This document shows, in pieces, positions 1-9,103 of a stretch of 22,748 nt of DNA (positions are counted from its first letter, which is position 1; every line of letters starts with the position of its first letter). The notes below the pieces were generated by a model. It saw only the letters and a list, made by a program, of their open reading frames with translations, was not told the DNA's origin and did not search any database. A program made the position numbers and the translations under genes. Source of the stretch: Gymnopilus junonius (Eukaryota > Basidiomycota > Agaricomycetes > Agaricales > Galerinaceae); contig JADNYJ010000500.1 in assembly GCA_015501075.1 (NCBI GenBank), positions 1 to 22,748 on the forward strand, written 5' to 3'.

Positions 1-1
1 C

Positions 2-1735
2 TCCTCGGAGCAGGAGGAGGCTGAGTCCTGGTCAGTGATCACTCATGGGCCACTACTCCATCACTTTGCGGGCTTCATCCCCTGATGTTTCCATGGGGGA
101 GGGATGATACTGTTTGTTTTCCTCTCCCAAGTGCTTCTCCAGAGCCGGACCTACTGCCCTTTCCCTCACAGGAACGGAGGGGACTGGGTGCTGTGGTGGA
201 GTCACTGAAGACCATTGGTTCATTTATGATAACCAATGGCCCTTCTACTTATCAGGGGCAGATCGCCCTGATTATGCCGGCCTTTTCACTAATTGTGAAC
301 TCGGTCACTACTTCCCCTGGGCCAAGGAGGCCACGGTGTCAGCGCATGATCTGTCTCTTAGATGGTCTATCATCCACAACCTCATCGATTCAGACAGTTC
401 CCTAGTGGACCTCATGTATCGAGATCTCACAAGACTCAGGAGGAGCTCTGCTCCCCCCTCCAGAGCCCTCATCTTCCCAGACTGCCCCCCAAAGCAGACT
501 GGCCCTCCAGTGGAACCCGAGGCACCTCCCAAGGCACCCGCTCCCACTCCTGCTCATACCAAGCTTCAGCCTCATAAACAGAAGGCTAAGCTTGCAATAT
601 CAGAGGCCACCCCCTCCAGGGCCCCCCCATTCCCCTCTCCTCTCATCCCAAGTGTTCCTTCACCTCGAAACTCCGGACACCAGTTCCAGGGTCCTCGACC
701 CACAGATCGCTTACTAATCGCTATTTTGAGTGAGCAGTCACTCAAATGGCACCACAAACCTGGACCCAGGCTGCTTTAGGCTCAGGCCCAGACCCCATTG
801 GTCCCAGACCCTCTCAAGGCCCGACTAGACCCTCTACCCCAGCCAAGTCTAAGGGGCTGGACTTTGTCATGGCAGGCCCGACTCACTGTCAAGTCCTCAT
901 GGTGTTCAACAACTTCATGCCGAAGAATGTCATACTCACTATGCTGGTTGATGAGGTCAACTGGATGATGGCTCTTGACCAATTCGATATTTGGATCACC
1001 TCTGTGGAACCCACCTATCGCAGGTGGGCTCTACACACCAACCATGTACCCATGAATGATGAGCTCATGCTCCTTTGGGGTGCTATTTATAATGTTGTCC
1101 AGGGCACCTCTGATGAATACAAGGGGTTGACACCTTGGGTCAGATTGCCGATGTCCAAAGCCTTCCTGAAGGTTTTGGATGTCCCTTATTATTCGGATGT
1201 CTTCCAGAAGACTGTCACCACCATTGCCAATGTTGAGAGGGCACTCAAAAGAGCCCCTCTCTTCTCAGGCATACCTTTTGTGGGGCACACATGCCTTGTA
1301 CGTCAATCAGCAAAGAGCTCCAAGTTCGATTGCTACTTTGAGATCTGGGACTCCCAGACTGGATGAACAGCGAAAGCCCTTTTCAACAAGGCTTTTCGCT
1401 ACAAGGACAAGCTGCTTTATGTGAAGCCAGCTGCTGCCCATCGAGGTGTCCCCATGTGCCAGCGTTGCCAGTGCTGGGGTCATCTCACCAAGGATTGTCG
1501 GGCCCACCAGCACTGCTGCGTGCGGTGTGGCGGGCCTCACGCCACTGATGAGCATTGCGCTCTTGTGCCTTGCTGCAACCAGCCCCTGCCAGATTCGGAC
1601 GGTATGTGCCACCCCACCCCAGCTGGTGAGCCATGCCCCCACAAGGCCTGCTGCCCCAATTGCCAGGGGAGCACCCTGCCACAGGATGCAACTGCAAGTT
1701 CTGGGACCATCGCTTCAATCATGATTGGATCATAG
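2..1735 (+). pseudogene. LINE ORF1 (gag-like, zinc-knuckle RNA-binding protein), broken
   Basis: Gag-like protein of the LINE, expected to coat the element RNA. An acidic opening SSEQEEAESW reads in frame from base 2 and stops at a TGA near 80. The next recognisable part reads in another frame at about 114-700 and ends in a proline/alanine-rich linker. The best-preserved part is 746-1735: a globular region up to about 1363, a TGA at 1364-1366 where an arginine codon is likely, then a cysteine/histidine knuckle region starting CQRCQCWGHLTKDC (CX2CX4HX4C), followed by CCVRCGGPHATDEHC and further Cys pairs, ending at TAG 1733-1735. At least two frame changes and two TGA stops make it non-functional. 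ORF2 starts 74 bases later. The call rests on the knuckles and position; the N-terminal half has no motif I can name. Confidence 0.7.
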
Positions 1736-1808
1736 CCAAATACCGAGAGGTACATGATAGATGTGCACTCCAGACCTTGACGTCTAACGTCCCTCCTTTA
1801 GCTTGATA

Positions 1809-3095
1809 ATGAGAAGAAAGGAGGATGTTAGGATCATCTCGTACAATTGTAACCAGAATTATGGGCATATCGATGTACTACTAGACCATCTGAAAGATTC
1901 TTTTGACATTATTTTCTTGCAAGAGCCACCTTGGCATGAGATACGATGTGCTCCATCTTCATGAGATCCTGAAGGTGAGGCAGTTATTGGAGCACTGAAC
2001 CACCCTGATTGGAAAATAATGGTTCGGCCTGACCCCACTGGACTCCAGCCATGTGTTCTGACCTACGTTTCGACAAGGCTGAACCCCTGGCACCCTGCCA
2101 TGTGATGTGATCTTATAGATCACTGCAATATCATGGCAGTTTCTCTGTTTACCGGGGATACCATTATTAATTTACTGAATGTGTATTCTGATGACAAACA
2201 CACAGCTATCGACCTGCTCACCAAGCAGGCTGACTTTCTCCCAATGTTTCATTACATGGGGGGTGACTTCAACTGTCATTTGAGTAAGTGGGACCCTGGT
2301 GTCTTGCATCATCGGATGACAGCCAACAACCTGCTGAACACAGCAGCTATGCTGGGACTGATGCTCTCTCTCCCAGTCAATCTGGGTCCCACTCACATTC
2401 CTGGAAACCCATCACTATGAGAGTCAGTTATCGACCTCATCTTTGTTCAACCTACCGAGGAGCTGTCTGCAGGCACTCAGTGAGGAGAGCTGTCACGCGG
2501 GCCATTGGACCATGTTCCGCTGGCCTGCTCTATTTCTGTTGCTCTGGTGGCAGCAGCTGTTCCAATGCACTCACTGCCACTGGATCAATTGGATGACTTT
2601 GTGTTGTCCATCATTGAGAAGCTCAAGGGCATTGATCCCTTTGCACCAATCAACACCCTGGATCAGGTGGAGGCTGTGTCTTCGGATGTGGCTTCCACCT
2701 TCTCGGATGCTTGGCAAAAGTATTCCAAGGCAATTCACATTTCCCCTCACTCCCGTCCTTGGTGGGACAACTCATGTGAGGACTCTTTCAATACTTATCA
2801 GTGGGATAACTCCCACAATAACTATAAAATATTCTGCAAAGCTGTCAAAGCTGCTAAGTGCAGGTTCTTTGATGAATGCATCTCTGAAGTTGCTACTACC
2901 AACAAGCACCCCTGGGATCTCATGAATTGGATCCAGCAGTGCAAGTTACCACCTTCCGAGGCTATCCAATTTAATGAACAGGACACCCTTCATGGCATAT
3001 ACAATTCGGCCTCTGACTGACTGTATGACATTGGTGGCCTCACCTCCCTTCCCGATATGGAAATATGAGAGTGGACTGCCTTTTCACTATTAGAA
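1809..3095 (+). pseudogene. LINE ORF2, endonuclease and linker part (nicking of target DNA)
   Basis: N-terminal endonuclease of ORF2, which in this family nicks target DNA to prime reverse transcription. ATG 1809 is chosen because the frame runs straight into RIISYNCNQN, the usual opening strand of the exonuclease-endonuclease-phosphatase fold, and then IIFLQEPPW, with the metal-binding Glu. GGDFNCHLSKWD near 2265-2295 is the conserved GDFN motif, and VIDLIF near 2424-2441 matches the late ...DLIF strand; the final His motif is not clear. The linker continues to the RT. In-frame TGA codons sit at 1962, 2103, 2418, 2481, 3018 and 3066, several where arginine is expected. No TAA or TAG interrupts it. 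Confidence 0.75.
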
Positions 3096-4256
3096 TTGAG
3101 GGAGGCCTTGGCATCCTGCTCTAACAACTCAGCACCAGGGCCTGATCATATCAAGTGGTCACACCTTACAATTATCCATGACGAACACTGTCTTCAGGTG
3201 TTTGTGCAGTTAGCTAATGCCTGCCTTAGGGTTGGGTATTGGCCGACTCATTTTAAGGAATCTTTGTCAGTGATCATTCCCAAGCCGAACAAGCCCTTGT
3301 ACTCCACACCTAAGGCATTCAGGCCTATTGTCCTCCTGAACACCCTTGGCAAGTTGGTTGAAAAGATGCTTTCCAACTGCATTCAGTGTGATGCTGTTAA
3401 GCACAATATCTTTCATCCTAATCAACTCGGCAGAGTGCGGCAGCATTCCACCGAGGACGCGGGCTTGCTCCTCATGCACCTGGTGCATGCGGGGTGGGCT
3501 CGCGGCTTGAAGACCAGTGTCATCGCCTTTGACGTGGTGCAGTTCTTCCCTTCCCTCAATCACGAAGTGTTGATTGCGATTCTCAGGAAGCAGGGCTTCC
3601 CTCCTAACATGGTGGAATTCTTTTCATCTTATCTTGTTGGCTGTTCCACATCTTATGCTTGGAACGGCTTTCAATCTGACCCCCAACAAGCTGATGTTGG
3701 CATGGGGCAGGGCTCAGCTTTGTCCCCAGTACTTTCGGCACTCTTCCTCACACCAGTGCTGAAGTTGTTCATGCAGAATGAGTCAGTCACCGACACCACT
3801 CTGCTCTCTTATGTCAATGATGGTACACTCATTGTGCAGTCAAAGACACTCGATGACAACTGCATAGCCCTGAAAAGGTCCTATGCAGTAATCTTTGAAC
3901 TCTTCACAAAGTTCGCTCTCACTCTTGAGCATGACAAGATGGAGTTATTCCATTTTGAGCATTCTCACTCTGAGTTCAATCCGTCCATGGATTTAGGGTA
4001 CGCTCCCTATACTCATGACAAATGTCTGATGCCCAAGCCATTCTGGCAGTACTTGGGTTTCTTCTTTGACTGGAAGTTGACATTCCATGAACATGTCTGG
4101 TATTATTCCACCAAGTCCTTCACCACCATTAAGGCAATGAGGATGCTTGGCAACTCTTCCAGGGGGCTAACACCCATGCAAAAGCATCTGCTTTACAGGT
4201 CTTGTGTGTTGCCTATTGCAACATATGGCCTCTGGCTGTTTCTTCCAGGGCGCTAA
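3096..4256 (+). pseudogene. LINE ORF2, reverse transcriptase domain
   Basis: Longest open piece of the LINE (386 codons, same frame as the endonuclease). It opens with NSAPGPDHIKW and continues through SVIIPKPNKP and FRPIVLLNTLGKLVEKML (RT blocks 0-2), FDVVQFFPSLNHE (block A, with the first catalytic Asp), GMGQGSALSPVLSALF (block B) and SYVNDGT (block C). Block C should be YxDD; here codon 3816-3818 is AAT, giving YVND, so a catalytic Asp is lost. YLGFFFDWKLTFHEHV is the post-palm motif. The reading frame then slips by one base near 4245 and continues in the next frame. Identity as a LINE RT is secure; activity is very unlikely. Confidence 0.9.
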
Positions 4257-4866
4257 GTGCCAGGGGACCATTAAGTTACTGACCAGCATGCAGAGGCATG
4301 CTGTGCTCTGGATTACCGGTGCATTCCGCACCTCTCCTACAGGATGGATCGAAGCCCTGGCAGGCCTGGTCCCTATCCACCTCATCTTGAAATGTGCTGC
4401 TGCAGTAGGTGTACTGCACATGGCAGCCCTATCAGATACTCATCTGGTGTGCTCCCTCTTGAGTGTGCCCTTCTCCAAAGGAGCAAGTCCTCACCCTCAC
4501 TCTGCTGCTTTTATGATGGCCCCGCAATGCACTAAGGTGCAGGGCACTGTTATGGATGTGGATGACATGCTCCATGTTGTTAGCGAGCCTCTGGAGCCAT
4601 TTGCTCCAGAAGCCTGCCCTGGTGGGCAATTCCTTGAGTTACATCATGGGATTTGCTTTGATATCACCCCAGTGCCCAAGGATAAAGTTGGGCTCTGGCA
4701 CGAATGGTTAGACCGCTTCTGGGAGGCCTCGAAGCAGGAACTGTCCACCCTGGTTTGTGTTGGCAATGGTAGCCGCCCCACTAACTGGAACAAGCAGGCT
4801 ATTGCAGCTTCGCTTGTCTTTCACCAAGGAGTCGAGGTGCATGCATCTTGCTTTGCAGCCGGGAGT
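4250..4866 (+). pseudogene. LINE ORF2, post-RT region and first part of RNase H
   Basis: Continues the RT after a one-base frame slip: AKCQGTIKLLTSMQRHAVLW then ITGAFRTSPTGWIEALAGLVPI, the thumb/linker commonly found between RT and RNase H in fungal LINEs. The RNase H domain begins near CVGNGSRPTNW. The expected first catalytic motif is DGS, but codon 4765-4767 is AAT (Asn), so this residue is also lost. The domain runs to CFAAGS at 4866, where the DNA element is inserted. Skipping the insertion and one copy of its target duplication restores the frame directly into ALAEDAELYSL at 6507, so the two halves were one gene. Confidence 0.75.
4859..4866 (+). repeat. Target-site duplication CCGGGAGT, left copy
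   Basis: It is identical to 6499-6506. Removing everything between the copies rejoins the RNase H reading frame (AAGS|ALAEDAEL), which is independent support for the boundaries. Confidence 0.85.
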
Positions 4867-4901
4867 CAGTACTTTTCAGTCCCCCTACCATTCCTATAGG
4901 A
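4867..4901 (+). repeat. Left terminal inverted repeat of the inserted DNA element
   Basis: Pairs with 6464-6498 in inverted orientation. The shared core includes GTCCCCCT and ATTCCTRTAGGA; about 25 of 35 positions agree by eye. Confidence 0.7.
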
Positions 4902-5153
4902 CTGGCCTGAGTCCTATAGGATTCCTGTAGGATTGGGGCCAAAACAGAATTCTGAGAGCAGTCCTACAGGAATCCTATAGGATTCCTGTAGGATTAGGCC
5001 CAAACCATATCAGAAACAGACTCCCAAGGGCAGTCCTATAGGAATCCTGTAGGAATGACCTTAGATTATCATATATGAAGAGAACTATACTTGTTATGAC
5101 ATATTTTTACACTAATATACACTTCTTTTATTACTATTCACCTGTTCCTATGA

Positions 5154-6016
5154 CTACTCTTCATCAGATCCTTCTTCTTCCTCTGTTTCTGTCTCTTCAT
5201 CACATCCAATATCACCATCTTCTGTCTCCTGGTTTGACTGCTTCTTCTGCTGCTTCTTGATGGTGTATTTAGTATGATAGAACAGCATAACATGAATAAA
5301 CCAGTTGAAGTTTTCAGGAGTCATCCATTTGGCAATAGACTGATAGCCTCCAAGCCATGCATTGAGTTGTTCACAGACTTGAGTATTGAAGGCCCAGTGA
5401 CTGTAAGGTTGTCCATTTGAATCATATTCTACAATCACCAAGTTTGGGGCCACATTGTTTGCTGAAGCAGGATTGCAATAAGTCCAGCAGAGATAATCCT
5501 GAAGGTGATGATTGATATAATGGTAGGCATCCACAATAAACTGAGATGTATGCTTCCATACCTCCCAGCTTCCATTGATGACTGCAGTTGCAAGTACCTG
5601 ACATGCTTTATTGATGCATATATAGTCAGGCCATGAGTCTTGGGTAGGATAAACTGATGCAAGGAAGTTGAGAATGTTGGTTGTTGATTCTGAATGAGCA
5701 AATTTGGTCCAAGCAATAACAACACCACAGGGTGTGCAAATTGTTTCAACACAGTAATAGCAGCCAGGGCTGAAGTAATATAGTGGCAAAGGAGGATCGC
5801 TAGCAGGATCATCATGTCATTGAGGATTGGGGCCTCGGGATCTTGGCTACCAAGCATAGCTTTCAGCTGGTCTCTGGAGAAGTCAGTGGATACCTGACCA
5901 GACATTGTAACAGGAGTACTTCCTGAAAGTGTTCCAATCTGTCTGATGATCTTGGCAGGCAGAAGTTCCCTCAACACTTCAATTAGTGCAGTTATGCACC
6001 AAACACCATGATGCAA
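5154..6016 (-). pseudogene. KDZ-transposon-associated cysteine-cluster (CxC5/CxC6-like) protein fragment
   Basis: The main open part (5154-5816, about 210 residues) reads LYYFSPGCYYCVETICTPCG, then WPDYICINKACQVL, FIVDAYHYINH, CWTYCNPA and AFNTQVCEQLNAWLGGYQS, and closes with an acidic low-complexity tail. The Cys pairs and the ...CNPA...FNTxxxEQxNAWxGG pattern match my memory of the cysteine-cluster proteins linked to Kyakuja-Dileera-Zisupton transposases in mushrooms; their role is not established. A TGA at about 5817 and a frame change separate it from an upstream piece (5818-6016, other frame: QVSTDFSRDQLKAML). Several tryptophans (DSWPDY, CWTYC, SHWAF) stand where relatives have arginine, as CGG to TGG decay would give. 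The family call is from memory and needs a profile search. Confidence 0.5.
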
Positions 6017-6044
6017 GAAGATGGTAGTGTTGATTGCATAAAGG

Positions 6045-6335
6045 GCTTACATAATATCAGAATAAACTGGTACTAGCTATAGTTAACTTAGTTATACCCT
6101 AAATACCCTTAAAATTGATTAAAAAACATCTAAATGGACTCAAAGTGTTCTAGTCCTATAGGACTAGCAGGGGTTTTTGCATTTGCACTTGTTTTCCATG
6201 TGTTTTTAGCTTACATAATATACAGAAAAGTCAGTATTACCTATATTTAGCTTAGTTATACCCTAAATAGCCATAAACATAGTTAAAACACATCAAAATA
6301 ACCTAAATAATCCCAGTCCTATAGGGCTACCAGGA
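6045..6335. repeat. Diverged tandem duplication, period about 164 bp, inside the DNA element
   Basis: Both units start GCTTACATAATAT (6045 and 6209), share TTAGTTATACCCTAAATA, and end with a TCCTATAGG palindrome followed by an AGCAGG/ACCAGG-type end. The region is AT-rich and non-coding. Confidence 0.6.
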
Positions 6336-6463
6336 CCAGTCCTCAGGATTGGACCAATTTGGCCCAATCCTGGTCCAATCCTATAGGACTCTGGGCCTCA
6401 GCCATCTTAATATGGTGCACTATATGCCCAGTCCTACAGGAATCCTACAGGAATGGGCCCCAA

Positions 6464-6498
6464 TCCTACAGGAATTACAGGGGGACAATAAAGACCTC
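6464..6498 (-). repeat. Right terminal inverted repeat of the inserted DNA element
   Basis: Inverted partner of 4867-4901. Mismatches cluster in the first five and the tenth to twelfth positions, so the ends have diverged and the element is not recent. Confidence 0.7.
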
Positions 6499-6506
6499 CC
6501 GGGAGT
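6499..6506 (+). repeat. Target-site duplication CCGGGAGT, right copy
   Basis: It is identical to 4859-4866 and borders the right terminal inverted repeat of the inserted DNA element. Confidence 0.85.
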
Positions 6507-7253
6507 GCTCTTGCAGAGGATGCTGAGCTTTACTCTCTATGTACTGCAATTGTCCAGGCCTGTGCCATGGATAATTGTGACTACATTGTTATCATGTTGG
6601 ACTCCACCAAGGCCTTGGAGAGCCTACTTGATGCCTCCGTGCATTCCAGCCAAGGTCATTCCTTGGTGGTTATTCACATCCTTACAGAGTGGTGGACCAG
6701 AGGTCCTGGCTGCCACATCTCTCTTCATCATGTCCCATCTTCCTTGAAATGGGGCATACACTACCAAGCTCACCTTATGGCAACCAAGCTTTCAGTAGTG
6801 GTGGGGCCTAACATGCCACACTCACTTGCCTCGCTGTGAAAGGCAGCTGATGACAATCTGGGGGAGGGCTGGAAAGAGTTGTTCCAGCAGCCTTCATACT
6901 CAGGGTGACAATTTTTGTCACTCACCAACCTTGACGGAGGTCAACTCGAACCACGGGCCAAACAAGGTGGTCCCTGGCTTCAGTATGCTGGCGGTGACTT
7001 GACTCTTTTCACAAGGGTCTCTCGCGCCATCACCAACCATGCTCCCACTGGGGAGTACCACTCTCGCTTCAACATTCCTGAAGCCACCAGCTGTGAGTGC
7101 GGATACCATCTCCAAACTTGTGAGCACCTTTTCAGGTCATGTCCCCAACATGACCATCATGACTATCCAGTTCATCTGGATCAGCTCATATCATTTTTGA
7201 AAGCTAACCCCATGGTGTTCGCTTTCAACCGCCCTCCTAGAGGTGTTGGATAA
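6507..7253 (+). pseudogene. LINE ORF2, second part of RNase H and C-terminal Cys/His cluster
   Basis: Second half of RNase H after the inserted element. EDAELYSL carries the catalytic Glu, IVIMLDSTKALESL the second Asp motif (usual DSxxAL), and the 6660-6760 stretch the C-terminal helices. After TGA codons at 6837 and 6906 the same frame continues with RAITNHAPTGEYHSRF and then CECGYHLQTCEHLFRSC (Cys/His spacing near 7090-7143), the C-terminal cluster that often follows RNase H in basidiomycete LINEs. It ends at TAA 7251-7253. RNase H would remove template RNA during reverse transcription; this copy is dead because of the insertion and the stops. Confidence 0.75.
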
Positions 7254-7724
7254 CTTGGTCGGGCAAGGTAGGTTGTTCCTGTTGGCTGGATTCGATGGTT
7301 CAGGGTGCGCTCAGAACAGAGTCCTAATACTTGGCAGGCTCCAGCTTTGCTGGGTTGAGGGTGGGGGTCTGGGGTCTGGAGCTTCAGCGCTATTGACAGA
7401 CAAGTGTGGCCCCCCACTTCGGTGACCTGAAATGGTCTGCCTTCAGTGGCTAACACAGTATGCGTGCATCCTGGGCTGTCAGGTTTGGCTGGTGGCCCCC
7501 TTCCGGTGCCCTTCTATTACTTTGTTGGACCCCTCCCTTCAGTCGGGGCATCAATGAGAGTACAGGCCCACAGTTTGTGGTCCTAAGTTGGCCCATGAGA
7601 GCTAGTCTCGCACTAGGCATAGTTTAATGGTAGATTACTTTGGGTGTATGTATATCTGCAACTGGACTGCTTTCGCGCACCAGTATATAAATCCTTGATT
7701 TAAAATAAAAAAAATAATAAAAAA
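7254..7724 (+). other. LINE 3' untranslated region and A-rich tail
   Basis: This stretch has no supported gene. It links the ORF2 stop to a run of A/T-interrupted adenines at about 7699-7724, the normal 3' terminus of a target-primed retrotransposon. Sequence of unrelated origin (a gypsy scrap) begins directly after it, so the LINE probably inserted next to or into that older element. Confidence 0.6.
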
Positions 7725-7774
7725 GTGCCTTCATAATCTAACCAGTGAACCAAGTACAATAGCTTGTACTTGTG

Positions 7775-7906
7775 TTATTGATCAAGCTTGGAGTTGAGGA
7801 CTTCAGCAATTTCATATTCAATTTTGCCTTTGACTTCAACAGGTGGAGGTGGAGATTGAGTCTGATTTGGAATATCATTCAGAGTAAATAGTTCCAGCAT
7901 AGAAAC
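7775..7906 (-). pseudogene. Ty3/gypsy integrase C-terminal (chromodomain start) fragment
   Basis: On the minus strand 7906 to 7775 gives a continuous frame ending QTQSPPPPVEVKGKIEYEIA then EVLNSKLDQ and TAA. The PPPPVEVxGxxEYEVEEILDSK pattern is the linker and first strand of the chromodomain that ends many fungal gypsy integrases. It is cut on its upstream side by the Copia-A LTR at 7907, and its conserved Trp motif is missing after the stop. This is the only gypsy sequence I recognise here. It was probably the oldest target in this corner of the nest. Confidence 0.5.
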
Positions 7907-8071
7907 TGTTAGAAGGACTGAAGTCCAGAGTTAAGAACTGTCTAAATACAAGGAGAAACTATGTACTACTCACCTGAAGTCCAGAGTTAAGAACTAAGGA
8001 CTTCAGGAGGACTTAGCTACAATGTAACTACTCTGTGACATGTAACATATCATGTGAGAGTCACTCTAACA
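7907..8071 (-). repeat. Copia-A LTR (165 bp), 3' LTR of a truncated copy
   Basis: It has TGTTAG...CTAACA ends and the same length and near-identical sequence as 10494-10658 and, inverted, 19312-19476. In coding orientation it follows a G-rich polypurine tract (minus strand, ending CATGGGGGTA). It contains a 9-bp inverted pair CTGAAGTCC/GGACTTCAG and a direct repeat of about 20 bp around TTAACTCTGGACTTCAG. It interrupts the gypsy scrap at 7906. Confidence 0.85.
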
Positions 8072-8428
8072 TACCCCCATGACTGAACATGTCTCTAAGT
8101 CTACAAACAAGAGAGAAAGAGAAAAACAAGACAAGAAAAGACAAGAAAAGATCTAAGATAACACACCCATTGATTCTCTGCAAAAGTGAACTTTGGGAGC
8201 AGGGAGAGACTTTGTCAAAGAGTCTGCAATCATGTCTGCTGTTGGAATGTAATCTGGAACAATCACACCTTCTTCAACCTTGTCCCTGAGCCAAAAATGT
8301 TGAAGATCAAGTTGCTTCATCCTCCTATGATGTTCTGGATTCTTTGCAACTGTGATTGCACTTTGGTTGTCCATTTTGAGGGTTGATGGTCCAGTAGCCA
8401 AATAACCAAATTCACCAAGGATGTTACC
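8072..8428 (-). pseudogene. Copia-A RNase H C-terminus, truncated copy
   Basis: The minus strand encodes ILGEFGYLATGPSTLKMDNQ, then the SAITVAKNPEHHRRMKQLDL helix region, ending ...FCRESMGVLS at 8153. This is the last third of the Copia-A RNase H and nearly matches 10658-11014 (a few differences and a 5-base indel in the A-rich 3' untranslated part). MDNQSA carries the catalytic Asp. The copy breaks off abruptly at 8428, in codons for the NILGEF segment, where an oppositely oriented Copia-B fragment begins. No target duplication is seen at that junction. Confidence 0.85.
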
Positions 8429-8918
8429 ACACCCACTGGTTCCAATGCAGGAAAATGATGATGCACCATCTAATGTCAGTGACAATCTTCTGCCACAATT
8501 AGAGGTTCAGCCTACAGCAGAACCCATTGTACAGCCTGTGCATCAGCCAGCTATTAGGAAACCAGAAGAAGTCAAACCAGAACCTGAACTTGATGAACTA
8601 CAAGCTGAATCACCTGGGCTTGAATATTTGGATGATGATCCTCAAGAAGAGCATGAAGCACCACCATCTCCTGTTCCTAGACCTAGACATCACTGCAGAA
8701 ATGAGGTTGATGCAGTTGAGTTATCAGACTCTGATAATAGGCCATTGCCTCTGAGAAGGTCTAAACATGCTCCACATCCTCCTACTGAATGGTGGACAGT
8801 TGCTTGCAATCATACATCAGCAGTATCTGACCCTGACCTTGATGATGGGGATGATGATAATGAGGATTTTGAAGATGCACATATTGTGCATGGTGGCAAA
8901 CCTGACCCTCAATTATAC
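8429..8918 (+). pseudogene. Copia-B integrase/RT linker fragment (5' part of a split element)
   Basis: Reads HPLVPMQENDDAPSNVSDNL, then proline- and acid-rich sequence with LPLRRSKHAPHPPTEWWTVA and DLDDGDDDNEDFEDAHIVHG, stopping being Copia-B after KPDPQ at about 8918. It aligns with 22300-22747 of the right-hand Copia-B on the other strand. This is the variable linker between integrase and RT. Arginines of the right-hand copy read His, Cys or other residues here (SKHAP, ACNHT), fitting CpG decay of an old copy. Its right break falls at the codon where the Copia-B piece at 17698 begins, so the two are probably halves of one element. Confidence 0.8.
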
Positions 8919-9103
8919 TTGTTTTAGCAGGCCACTGCTTTGCATGGCAGGACAATGCTTTTCCTGCTTTATGAAAGTGGTGGTAGAGTATTGGGAGAAT
9001 GCTATATAGTTACTCTGTATTAATTATACTATAGTAAGATGTTGATTACAATAAAACAACACACACTTAGAGAAAAATCAGGAAATGGAGGTAGTGGTGG
9101 GAG
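8919..9103. other. Non-Copia AT-rich sequence, possible left end of an unidentified insertion
   Basis: No gene is supported. It begins where Copia-B homology ends. The first bases (TTATACTTGTTTTAGCA) loosely mirror the sequence at the other Copia-B break (TTATGATGCTTTTACATAA at 17696), as weak terminal inverted repeats would. The Copia-B frame meets a stop at 8925. Confidence 0.35.

Larger units (their letters stand above)
4867..6498. mobile_element. Non-autonomous DNA transposon (hAT-like or KDZ-like) inserted in the LINE
   Basis: The element is 1,632 bp and flanked by an exact 8-bp duplication, CCGGGAGT, at 4859-4866 and 6499-6506. Its ends form an imperfect inverted repeat of about 35 bp: left starts CAGTACTTTTCAGTCCCCCT; the right end, read inward on the other strand, starts GAGGTCTTTATTGTCCCCCT. 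I count 25 of 35 positions equal. Subterminal zones (4889-5055 and 6316-6475) are packed with TCCTATAGGA / TCCTGTAGGA-type palindromes. 8-bp duplications are characteristic of hAT elements and, as I recall, of Zisupton-type elements. No transposase catalytic domain is visible; the only coding sequence is a broken KDZ-associated gene on the minus strand. Confidence 0.8.
1..7724 (+). mobile_element. Non-LTR retrotransposon (LINE, Tad1/I-like), decayed, 5' end outside window
   Basis: Seen: a gag-like ORF1 with cysteine knuckles is followed by ORF2 with apurinic-type endonuclease, reverse transcriptase, RNase H and a C-terminal Cys/His cluster, then a 3' untranslated region ending in an A-rich tail (about 7699-7724). 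That domain order is typical of fungal Tad1/I-type LINEs. The body is disabled by TGA stops, at least one frameshift in each ORF, and a 1.6-kb DNA element in the RNase H domain. The left edge already lies in ORF1-like sequence, so the true 5' end is upstream. Clade assignment is from domain order only and would need a phylogeny of the RT. Confidence 0.85.

Noticed and set aside
4889..5055. CRISPR-like repeated units
   Set aside because: The repeated TCCTATAGGA units are irregularly spaced, self-palindromic and confined to transposon ends, with no uniform spacers or cas genes.
6349..6747. 132-codon plus open frame
   Set aside because: It crosses the right end of the DNA element into LINE sequence in the wrong frame; the RNase H frame is the one from 6507.
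8929..9009. Plus-strand open frame 8767-9009 continuing past the Copia-B fragment
   Set aside because: It is out of frame with Copia-B and has no protein-like features beyond its low-complexity shadow region.
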